Shown in pieces: positions 18,700 to 29,600 of a stretch of 51,184 bases of DNA (position 1 is its first letter; each line of letters starts with the position of its first letter). Below the pieces are notes generated by a model. It worked only from the letters and a program-made list of their open reading frames with translations, ran no database searches and was not told the origin of the DNA. Both the position numbers and the translations under genes were made by a program. Origin of the DNA: Tetmemena sp. SeJ-2015 (taxonomy: Eukaryota > Ciliophora > Spirotrichea > Sporadotrichida > Oxytrichidae); contig JAJKFJ010022562.1 of assembly GCA_027382625.1 (NCBI GenBank), positions 1 to 51,184 of the forward strand. Reading direction: 5' to 3'.

Positions 18700-21048
18700 C
18701 TTAAACCTATTGCTGTTGCTGATGATGTCTTTGTTAAAAAGGTTCTTCTCTGCTGTGAGGACTGCCTCTATCCACCGCTACTGCTAGCTTCACCTCCTCT
18801 CCTTTGTGTATTAAAAACTTCCATGTTACCCATGTCGCTCTCTGAATTCCTTCTGAAGGCAAGCCTTATTCTAGCGGGATCTGTCACCCCTCTATTCTGA
18901 GCAGTGAGCTACCTGAGTCTGAGTTAGTTCCTCTCCTGCACTCCTTGCATAACCAACTGCAGTCTCTTCTGCTTCAGCTCCAGTCGCTGCTTAATAAGTT
19001 TGCGGTGGCGTCTCTGCATCCTGAGTCTCTTCTTCTGCTCCAGTTGCAACTGCTCCTACTGGTTGGCTTAGTTGAGGGACCTATAGATTTCAAACCAGAG
19101 CTCGTCCTAGTCAGTGTTCACAAGCTTATGAATCTCCTTCAAGACTGACTCCTCGTTGGAAAGCACAGCCTCTCTGAAAGTCGCAAGCATGGAGGGGGAG
19201 CAGTAATGCTGGTCCTTGGGTATCAAGTTTAGGTTTAACAAAGCCTTCTCTACCTTCTCAAGTCTGTCGGCGAGGAAAGATGCGTCGCTTCAAAATGTTC
19301 TCAAAGATTTCTCTTCGCAGTTCCTCTGGGGTCATGAAACTGCTCAAGTCCTCCTCTCCAGTTAAATGGCGGCAGACTATAGCCATGCTCGCAATCTCCC
19401 TCAGAGTCCTCTTCTGCATTGGGATCTTGGTTCTCCTCTGCCTTTTAAGTGAAGAGTGTGCCCACTGAGAGTATTTGAGAGAGCAGTTGAGAGGAGTAGA
19501 GGGAGGCGAAGGATTGCTGCTGCAAGTTGACTAGTCTCTCTTGAGGAGTATCGCTCAACTACAACACATTTTAGTGAGTGCAAGTAAAAAGTCCAATTGA
19601 TTATTGAATGTTTATTTTCAATTTAAGTTCTGGTGTTGTTGATGCAGACTGTGCTGGTGTCTATCTATTCGTACTCCAGCTCCTTCAACTCCTCTTCCTC
19701 TTCTTCCTCCTGCTGCTCCTACTCTCCTTCTTATTCCTTATTCATCTTCCAAATAAATGATACACAATATAAACTATCCTCATTGTTCACTCTAACGCAA
19801 AGGAAAACTTCGCTCCGAGCCTTTTACTCCTCCTATTAGTCGGTTCTAACTTCACAAACCTTGATCTCCTCTTCCAGTTGTTAAATCTGATCTGACTGCT
19901 GTCCCTCAGTCTCCTGGATTGTTCTGATTCTGGCCTGTGTTAGCTCTATCTAATTGTTTGCACTCTTGATTTCCTGTTTCAACTGCTCCACCATAAAGTA
20001 TAATTATATTATCTCATCTCTTTCTCTTTTGCTCCATTTCAAGTTCAAGTTGACGCTTGCGTTCTATGATTTACCTAGCCAGCCCTCATCAGCCTCATCC
20101 TCTGGATCAAGCCCGACATCATCCGTTCTAAATCTCTGGTCTTCTCGTTCTACCTAGTCGCCCCTTCCATCTTGGACCTAGGCCGGGGATTAATTAGCAG
20201 AGCCATTCTGACTGGACTGATTCCTTGAAGGAGTCTGCTGGCGGTAGGAGTGCTGAGCTGCTGCCAGTTCCTTCTCTCTCCTCTCCTTCTCGAGCTGCTG
20301 CTGCTTCCAAGTCTCCTCCTCCTTCATGATCTTGATGCGAGTGAGGTTGTCGTGCAAGTCTCTCAGTCGCTGGTTGCGTTGGGTTTCTTCCTCGATGCGC
20401 TGCTCGTACCATTTCTTCAGCACTCTGTTCACTGCCTCCTTGAAGTCCATGAACTCACACAATCCTCTCTCCTTCAAGATAAGAATATAGAGGAGTGTGT
20501 AAGTAAGGTTCAACAACTGAAGAGTGAGGTTGATCTGAGGTCGCTGAGTCTTGGTGAAGAGCAGCACCTTATATGCGCCTTCGATGAAGGTCTTCTTCTT
20601 AGGCCAGAGTTTTGAGATGGCCTGGATCTTCTCCATCACCTTGTTGATAAGTAAAAATAATAAAATTATAAATTAAAAAAAAGGTTTTGTTGTTCTTGAG
20701 TCTAAGGACGATGACCTCGTGCTTGAGGACTGTGTATTCGAGCACTCCATCTATCCATGAGTTGAGCAGTCTCGCTGCATTTCCCAGAGTGTCTATTACC
20801 TCTGGCGTGATGATTCTCTCCATGAACTCTCCCTTGATAAAAATTCCAATCCAATCCAATCCAATCCACTATTTCGTATCTTGATAAGCTTCATCTGCGC
20901 AAGTGAGATGTCAGGGATGGTATCCATTTGGCAGATCTGTGAGAACTCATGCTTGAAGGTCTCTGTCAGCATGTAGGCCGCTGCATCTCTCACATGTTCC
21001 TCAGTAATCTGGCTCACTTCCCTCGGGTAGATCTATATTAAAGTTCAT
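18700..21048 (-). CDS. Helical/coiled-coil protein of unknown family, IES-interrupted
   Basis: Probable start ATG at 21048 (MNFNIDLPE), followed after a one-base break by EVSQITEEHVRDAAAYMLTE. The N-terminal 200 residues look folded and hydrophobic (AARLLNSWIDGVLEYTVLKH, FIEGAYKVLLFTKTQRPQIN). A charged coiled coil follows (KEEETWKQQQLEKERREKE), then LREIASMAIVCRHLTGEEDL with FMTPEELRREIFENILKRR, and a basic region KKRLRMQRRHRKLIKQRLE. Supported pointers are TTATCAAG, CAACAA and TGGAGCA. Frame breaks of one base near 21020, 20080 and 19285 have no pointer. I do not recognise the family; a ciliary or cytoskeletal role is only a guess from the coiled coils. Confidence 0.65.
19991..20036. other. 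IES, pointer TGGAGCA
   Basis: 46 bp; pointer at 20030-20036 and 19984-19990. Joins RKRQLELEMEQ to LKQEIKSANNQ and removes an in-frame TGA. Confidence 0.8.
20647..20692. other. IES, pointer CAACAA
   Basis: 46 bp, strongly A/T; pointer at 20687-20692 and 20641-20646. Joins IVLRLKNN to KVMEKIQAISKL. Confidence 0.83.
20841..20887. other. IES with a GGATT tandem repeat, pointer TTATCAAG
   Basis: 47 bp; pointer at 20880-20887 and 20833-20840. The insert carries four tandem copies of GGATT (minus sense). Excision joins LAQMKLIK to GEFMERIITPEV. Confidence 0.85.
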
Positions 21049-21480
21049 AATCAACTCCCTCCTTCACTTTCAAAATACAGCCAATTAAACGAATGAAATC
21101 AATGAAACCAATTAAACATATATCTTATTGTGAGTATCGTCGTTGGAATTAGAAAAACGAATATTAATGCAGGGTGGAAGTGAATATCAATAATAATTAA
21201 TTGCACGAGAAAACAGCAGCAACTTTAGCACCCGCAGCGTATTAATCTCTCTATACTTCGCTAAATCTTCACCTACTACTTCCAACTTAAAAACTTTATT
21301 AAATGCGAACAAATACTATATCACTCAAATATAAGCAGAGAGGGAAGTGAGATTATGCCTTTCTATATTAAATGTGGGATAAAATCGAGCCAGCAGGCAA
21401 ACAAAGCAGCCACTCTTACCACATCAACTAGAAGGAGAGGCGGCCAGTCCTAAACTCAACAGGCGGCGTAGAATGAGAAT
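21049..21480. promoter_or_regulatory. Divergent intergenic region
   Basis: 432 bp between start codons on opposite strands; the promoters of both neighbours should lie here. No specific motif is identified. Confidence 0.45.
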
Positions 21481-24400
21481 ATGAGCGATAACGCCTCTCA
21501 GAGTTCAGAGCTAGTTGAGAAAAACAGCGCTCGCTCCACTAATAGATAAGAGAAGAGTCAAACAATAAAGAGAGAGAATAATTGATAATAGATTTTTTGA
21601 GAAGGAAGGGGAAGCTGTTGAGACCCAACAGCAAAAAAGTAACCATCAGCTGACTCACGGCAAGTCAACACCCTCAACTGACAGCAGAAAGCCTTCTCAA
21701 TCAATCACTCCTGTCAAGACTACACTTTCTCTCCGCTCTCGTGGGGAACCATAGCCTCTCATCAAATAGACTAAGGTCAACCCTGAATCTTAGGAGAGAG
21801 ACAGAAAAGGATCCATAGAGATAAATGTAAGAGTGTTTTTAAATCTACTTTCTTGAGACTGGATAAGAGAAGATGTGTGAAAAATCCACACTCGAGGATA
21901 GCAAGTCTCAGTTACCATTCGCCGATCAAGAGTCTAACCGTAAGATGAGTGATCGCAAACTCCATCACACTCTCTCCACTGAAGCTATCGCACTTTTTCA
22001 AAAGCAGCAACTCAGCGCTCCCATCTCGGACTCTCCACTAATTAAAAGTAGTTGTTACTCTGATAGATAATTTTGATTGCTAAGAATTTAAAAACTACAG
22101 CGTGCGTCGCTCGGAATCATGGACTAGTACAGTTCATAGTTTGGTGCGATGGGGAACGAGGGTTTTCAAATGGGTTTGGGAATCTCTGGAATGACGGGTT
22201 GTGGAGGTCCATCTTCAGTTGCCACTCTCCAGCCGCACCCATTTAACGTTCTTATCTCCGATTTTCAACAACGAAGGTAAAACCCTGCTCTGAAGAAGGA
22301 AGCAGGAGTCTCAGAGTTTTTGGGCTCCTTCAAGAAGCAAATCCACGACCTCAATCATTAGTACTTCTAGCAGAAAAAGCAGATCAGAGACAAGCTACAG
22401 CTATCTCAATAGCATTATCACAATTCCTAACAGCAACTTGGATTATACGGCAACGATTAAACCGCCAGTAAAGTTTGCAATGAAAGCAGCTCTGATCACT
22501 ATCTAAACCTTCCTCAAACCCAGCCCTCCTTTAATCTGCTTACTCAACTCGGACTATCATTATAATAGATGCGCATTTTCATTTACTCTTAGTTAGGACT
22601 CTGTCCTCCACTTTCCGGTGGTAGTGCAGCGGGGTGTCAGATTATGCCTCCGACACCCCTAGCTACAGCCCTCGCGATGTCAATAACCGAGCCCTATGAA
22701 GCTTTTGAGTTTGTGCCTAACTCTCTACAATTCTACTACCCCAAGCAAGTTTAGCGTCAGCTCCAAAGAAAGAAGTTCTAAAACTCAGAGCGCCTCCTCT
22801 CCGGGCTCAAAGCACCAACAGGTAACAAGGCTGCTCAAGTTAAAAGCCTGGCGAAGATGAAAGCACTCACTGATTGCTAATTGCAGTTTATAAGCGTCGT
22901 TTTCCAGAAGATAGACAGAAAGTCAAAACCCATTAAGAAGCAAGAAAAACTAGTCACTGAGAATCTCAAGAGAAAGAGGATTTTCCTGGAGGAAGAGAAC
23001 TTCGATATGTAACTTTTAAATTGCATTAGGTTGTTTCATAGTCTCAATAATGATTTGAAAAGATATTTTGAGCGTTCTCCACTCCACTTCCTCACACTCT
23101 CAAATGCTAACGAAGTCTGGGGGGATGGGCTATGAAGGAGACTCTGTCAAAAATTCACTACTACTAAATACCTTAAACTCTCAACATGAAACTAATGTTA
23201 ATAACAACTTCTCTCATGAATTAAAACCAAACTTTGCAGGATTATTAACCATCCTTATTATTCATTCTCTGATGTTCATTAGACAAACAGCTCTTAGATA
23301 CCCAACGGCAACATATCTTTACAGATCTCTAGACACGCCAGTCCTAAAAAGACCTCTGGCGATGCATCTGGCCTCTCTGTAGATGAGATTCAACCCGGTC
23401 AGAAGTATAACTGCCGCCCCGAGGTGAAAGTGAAAAGATCCACCTCTGACTTTTCTCAACAATCACCCCAGCAAGCGGGATCTCCCTCAAAAAGCGGCCA
23501 TCTTACCAGAATTTTATAATAATCAACAGTCACTACTACAGCGGTTCCCTCCAGGGATTAATTAAATTCGAATATTGAACAGTAGTAATAAATCAGCTTC
23601 CCCGCCGCAAACCAAACAGCTAGTTCCAGCAACCTCGGGACTATTCAATTGCAAGGGAGCAAAGGCAGCCGGGGTACAAGAAATCATCCCAGCTAAACTC
23701 CAGTTGACCAGGTTAAAGCTATTTTCCCTCAAAATCAAGCTTCCTAAGTGATTCCATCAAGCTCCAAGAAACTTGCTCTTACAAAATCTAAGTCAGTCGG
23801 CCTCCCTAATGCTTAAATATTCCAATGTATTAACCATTATATCTTGCTTTTATAATGGAGGATTGAGTTAGGATTCAGATAACATCATTGATAACAATGA
23901 TTCAAAGTATCCTATAATCCATGACCAAGAAATGCAAGATATCAGTGGCCCTCCAGTAACCTAAGGCTTCAAATCCAGAGGTCAAAGAGCTCATTAGCAA
24001 GCCTCAAAGAGAGGAGATGATCAAGAAAATATTGAATCTGCTCCTCATGATGTTATCTTATAAGCAAATAATTTTCAAGCATCTTTACTTCTTCTGTAAT
24101 CTAGATTCCTCTTGGTGAAGCCAAAGTAAGCAAGGGCAGACAAGCCACTGGTCAAAGAAAGAGATCTATTTCAAAGACTAAGGCTCAAAAGAATGGTTTG
24201 ATAGAGCAATAGCTCTACTCAACTGATCTTATAAATTACTGATAAACTTAATGATTATGTCCAGGCCTACGAGAGCAGCCAAGGAAGGCTTAACATTAAG
24301 ATCAGACTGACAGATAAGATAACTTCTGCCAGCGCAGGCTTGAATGGCAATGGTCAATTGAGCAACTGCAACAATAATAGCAACAGCATGGATAAGAACA

Positions 24401-25525
24401 CAGAGTAGTAAAAAATAAGCTTGAATGTTTGTGATACAGGTGTGTATTTTTAAAGAGCCAGATGATCATAACCACTAAGCAAGCCTTAATCGAGCATGAA
24501 GCTTACGAGCACGCCAATTCAAAGCAAAATTGTCCTTGCTTTAGATTTTAATTTAGCTAATGAATGGCTAAGGAATCAATGCTTCTATGGTTAACGCTGA
24601 TCATCAGATGATTCAAAATCATGGTAACTTCTAAGGTCATCATCCCTAGCTTTTTAAAAATTTCAAGCCCAGTTATTTAAGCTAGAAGTCCATGGACATC
24701 AAATTATAGCATATTAATGTTTAAAAAGAGTTCTTTTATCAAATCCACAACCATCAGCTCTATCTCTTTGGAGCCTACCCTGATGAAATGGAGGAGGACG
24801 AAAATCCCCAAATCACTATTCAACTATACATTCTGATTTTTATCACACACGGTAGAATGGGTCACTCGAACAGTTTTGGGGGTCACTATCTTGGCTTAGA
24901 GCACTCTCACTCAGAGCCTAATCGCTTCCCAGACCATCTCCTCCATCACCACTCCTCGGATGATAGGATGTACATTGACCAATCCAATAACTTGTAAACT
25001 CACCAGAGCGGCTCTTTCATGAGACAATAGACATACCCCTCTCTGCAGCAACATCACAACGGTAACCACAATAGCAACGCAAGTAACCACGAATCCATTA
25101 GCAGAGTGTAAGCCCCAACCTTTTCTAGGAACAATCTTGACTTCGCTCCTTTCGACTTCCATCATCCCCTTGATGCCCATCACAATGATATGATTTTCTA
25201 TGATAACTACCCTCAACCCAGTCCCCTCGCCCCAACTTCCTAGGGCAATATGCCTCTTAAAGCCTAACAACCCTTCTTTTTGGGAACTTCACCAGAGCTT
25301 AATTAGGCTCATCTCCTCGCAAACTCAGCTCAAGGTTACGACCCTTCAATATTTGGAGCTGACTTCCTCTAGCATGGCGCTTCTAACGATATGGTAGCTG
25401 CCTCTTCAGAATGGAACCCCTTGGCTGTAGTTGACTCCACTGGAAACCCTATAATGCCAGTAAGAGCAACTTCACCCATGCCAGCAGTAGGCAACAACCA
25501 ATACAACTACAACATGAGCGTGTGA
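21481..25525 (+). CDS. Low-complexity protein of unknown function, IES-interrupted
   Basis: ATG at 21481 (MSDNASQSSELVEKNSARS), stop TGA at 25523-25525 (…NQYNYNMSV). It encodes well over 1000 residues, rich in Ser, Gln, Asn, His and Pro. Supported structure: IES 21579-21603 (pointer GAGAA), an intron with GTAAGA donor at 21827, IES 23009-23066 (pointer GATAT), and a possible intron or IES near 24055-24105. Somewhat conserved-looking parts are SEFLGSFKKQIHDLNHQYFQ and EAFEFVPNSLQFYYPKQ, with basic stretches around 22920-22980 (NLKRKRIF), and His/Asn-rich C-terminal parts. No domain is recognised. Joins near 22071-22110, 23240, 23900 and 24240 are not resolved. Confidence 0.65.
21579..21603. 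other. IES, pointer GAGAA
   Basis: 25 bp; pointer at 21574-21578 and 21599-21603. Removes TGA codons and joins SQTIKRE to KEGEAVETQQQ. Confidence 0.8.
23009..23066. other. IES, pointer GATAT
   Basis: 58 bp; pointer at 23004-23008 and 23062-23066. Joins LEEENFDI to LSVLHSTSSHSQ and corrects the frame. Confidence 0.8.
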
Positions 25526-26635
25526 TAAGGCTTGGAGTGAATACGAGCTATTATAAAATCGTGAAATAATGACTGTGATCACTTCAAAGTGAGGAGTATT
25601 ATACAGAGAATATCTTAAAGCTCCTCAAACTAGAGTGAGCTAGTCTTTGGTATATATCCATTAAGGAAGAGAGGAGAAAGGGATCTTTAAGAGATCAGAA
25701 AAGGGAGTAATATAATATGAAAAAATATTGGTGATATCATCAACTACAAGGAAAGGGTTATGAGGATACTTAGGGAGAGACTAAACTTGAAAATGCTAAT
25801 CATAAATATATCTATACATAGAACTATTCCATAAGCAATAGCTTAATATAATGAAATTGTCTTCCTTTAAATTTTCTAATAGCTTTTTTGCAAACGTCCA
25901 TATAACTAACTTATTGACGAGCACTTCGAGAACTTTCAAATTTTCTAAGAGATAGTAGGCTTAGCTTTGATCAGATGCTTATTTTAAAGTTTGATATTTG
26001 ATCTGAGTGAAAATTCAAGATACAAGGATTCTTGTGAGCCCCTAATTGAAGTCTTAAAGTGATCTCTACTAAATTCTAAATTTATATATACCATCTAATT
26101 TTAATCTAGACTTGCAAAAGTTTTGAGAGCTTGAGGTTTCAAGCAAACAAGTCTCCACCCTCTCTTGCAATCCAAGCTCAGTAATTAGCAAACCTGCGAC
26201 TGCCTATTAAATTTGAAGGAGCGAAAGAGTGCTCTGAACTACTTATTACTAAAATCATGATGATGATCTTCTATAAACGCTGTCTACCCTTAGCAAATGC
26301 AGTCTGGATAAGAAAGAGCAGCTTCTAAGTTCACTCCTCTTCCAAGAGCGAGTGAGCTGCAAGCTAGCTCGCACAACATCTATAAATATCCTAGCACCTC
26401 CCTATCGAGTGGCTTTTTTGAAATATTGATTAAACTCCTTCCTATAATAAATAAACACTTGCATACTTACACCACTCTCTCACATCTCATAAAATAGATT
26501 CAGAGTGGATTTGGATGGAGTGATAGTTTTCTGTGATTTATTCAACAGCTTTAAAATCATAATTGCAAAAACAGGGTTGCAGGCGAACTTATAAAAGCAA
26601 CTACTACTAACACCATACCATAATAAAAAACAGAA
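25526..26635. other. Intergenic region with a G+C-richer patch
   Basis: About 1.1 kb between the unknown gene and the kinase gene. Mostly AT-rich; 26150-26400 is richer in G+C and open on the plus strand for about 50 codons (…SLDKKEQLLSSLLFQERVS…). This could be a 5' leader, an orphan MDS or chance. No gene is called. Confidence 0.4.
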
Positions 26636-29600
26636 ATGGGAAACGCTATGACCTCAGACGACTATGATAGCAATCACTCTAAAAAAGTAATATTAATGGT
26701 AAATTATTCTTCATCTTATATTTTTTGTATCACTATCAGTCCTATAAAAGCATCCAGGGATATCAGAGCTTGAAATACAAGGGAAGGCAGCAGCCACAGC
26801 GAAGAGACAAGAGTCTATTCGATTAGTTTAACTTCACAAAGAACCGAAGAGTCATAAAAGTAAATGTCCATAAATACACATACACATATTTGACTTATTC
26901 TTTACTAATTGAATTATCCATTTTCCTGATGAGTAAGCTTGAAATTAATTCCAGATAAACTAACCAACACTCATAAGATTAAATTGAAAGCTTATTTTAA
27001 AGTTTATACTATGAATTTCTATTGAAGATTTTTACTTTGAATTGAAATTCACTCTAGAAATATTGACTCTTTTGATATAGACTAAATTTTGACCCCTTTC
27101 ATTTCAAGTTGGATTTATCTTCTAAGGCTGCAACTCCGAGCGAGCACGCACTTGCACACTAAAGCAGCGGAGTTAGTCATAATTATTTATCTGCCAATAG
27201 TCAATCTATTAAATACACCCATTATAATAAATTCTTATTTATAATCTGGGGTGTCAACCTAATAACCAAAGACAGTTAATGATTTGTACACCATACTCGA
27301 GAATTAGCTAAGAAACAATTATCAAACTATAAAAATACTATTCATTTAATGAATTTAAGGTTTTAAATTGGCAACCTCCCAAGCTGAGCCCACAGAAAAG
27401 AAAAAGTCTGAGCACTTAGCTTCTCTCGATATTCAAGACTTCAGAAATTGCAGAATTTTATACCTGGAATCTCTATTTGGAAATGAAGCACTTGATTATT
27501 ATCTCACTTAGAGACTGAAAAAATTAAATGTAGAGTCTTTCTTTATATTGATGACAGTAACCCCTTGAGAAGTTAGTAGAGAATGGGATAGAGGAACTAG
27601 ATCTGATCATCCATTTCAAATCAAGTAAGTTCATCCTTTAATAAATATTATGACTCCCTACTCTTCTGAATCTAATGACTGATGGAATATTTTTAGAGCA
27701 GGATCTGATTCAAGGCAAGGCTGCTTAATTTCAGAATGACAAGAGGCAGTTGCAAGATCTCAAAAATTTCAAAGTGCTGCGTGAACTTGGGCATGGAGGT
27801 TTTTCCAAAGTCTATCTAGTGCGCTCTCTCCTCAATGGTTAACTCTACGCACTTAAAAGTGTCAAGAAAGCAGACCTAGACACTGAACAGAAGCGCAACT
27901 CAGTAAAATTCGAGAGAGAAATCCTGCAAGCGATTGGGAAGCACAAGCAGTTGATCCACATGGAGGCTATGTTCGAAACTGAGAGCCATTATCATTATAT
28001 CTTGGAGTTCTGTCCAGGAGGTGAACTTTACTTTCATCTTCAAAAGCAAGGCAAGTTCAGTGAGAAACTGGCGAAAAGAATCCTCATATCTTGCATCCAA
28101 GGACTCGAGCACCTTCATTCTCTGAGAATACTTTACAGAGATTTAAAGCCAGAAAATATCCTGATTGACTTGTAAGGGAACGTCAAGCTCACTGACTTTG
28201 GGCTCTCTAAAACTGGATTTAATGGAAGGCAAAGAACGAATTCATTCTGTGGATCGCCTGAGTACATCTCTCCAGAGCTGATCAGCTATCAAATGATTAC
28301 TCACCAGCAAAAGATGAATTAATTCACTTCAAATTAAAATCCTCAGACTCTAAAGCGTCCCGAAGGATATGGGCTCATGGTAGATTTCTATTCACTTGGA
28401 ATCTTGCTTTTCGAAATGCTGACTGGGCTTCCACCCTTCTATGATCCTAATCAAATGACCATGTTCAATAAGATCCTCTACTCCTCCCCGAAATTTCCTT
28501 CTTAAGTTAGCAAGCAGGCCAAAGATGTGATCCTCAGACTCTTAGAAAAGGATCCTAATAAGAGATTGGGCTTTAGTCAAAGTGGTGGGGTTGGCTAAGG
28601 TTTCTAGGATTTGAAAAATCATCCCTTCTTCTCTGATGTGGATTGGGAATACCTCAAGAAAAACCCTTAGACAGATATCCTATGCATCCCTCCAAGCTTC
28701 ATAGAGGAGAATTTCAAGATCATTTAGAAAGACTCCTTAGTCAGCACTACCTAATTAGGAAATCCAGCAGCAATCTCAAAAAGCAAGAGAGCTTGGACCC
28801 AAAAGATTAGCACGAGCTGCACATCAATGATTAGGCGACTGTCAAGAAGCATTTCATGCAGAGAAAGATCTCAAGTGACTCTATCATATATCACACACAG
28901 CAGCTTGCTAATAACACTAACAACCAGAACTCCATTTCTTACTTTGCTACTAGCAAAGGGAAGCAGGAGACTCCTACCAAAGATGACTAGCTTGTGATTG
29001 CTGAGATGGGAGATGAAAATAATTTCATGAACCCTTCGATTCTCCTCCAGACTAATAAGTTTATGAAGAATTCAATCACTGAGAAATTTCAGACCAATCC
29101 TTTTGTCAAACCTATCAAGAGAGAACTCTCTTAGAATTCTATCTTTGATCCAATTGCTCCAATCTAAATACAAACTAATACTACTTGAATTCAATTTTCC
29201 ATCTTAGTTATGAATGGACACTTCAAATCTTGAAAGCTCACTCGCATCTCCAATAAAGCTAAAAATATCTCAAGTAGTTGAGGAAGAGCCTGAGCTTTGC
29301 GTGATGATGATTTCGATATCCCAAATTTAAAGTCTTAAAAGTTCATATAGCATTTTTAATTAAAATTTTGTAGCGACTGACAGGACTGAAAGCACCCACC
29401 TCAAGATAAATAACAACTTAAACCCTATAAAGCCATCACAACCTCAGAATTAAAACCCTGAATCCTCCTCTTCAGAGCCTAAGAGATATTCTTAATCCTT
29501 CGCTTCAAACCTTTCCAGTTCTATTCTGGGAGTTCAGCAGGCTGCTAAGTCCAAGCTAGACTAGGACAGGCAGAAGTACTAAGAGCTTTTGGAGATATTC

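Noticed and set aside
24911..25270. Minus-strand open frame opposite the unknown plus-strand gene
   Set aside because: The plus strand gives a colinear His/Asn/Pro-rich frame through to a TGA at 25525.
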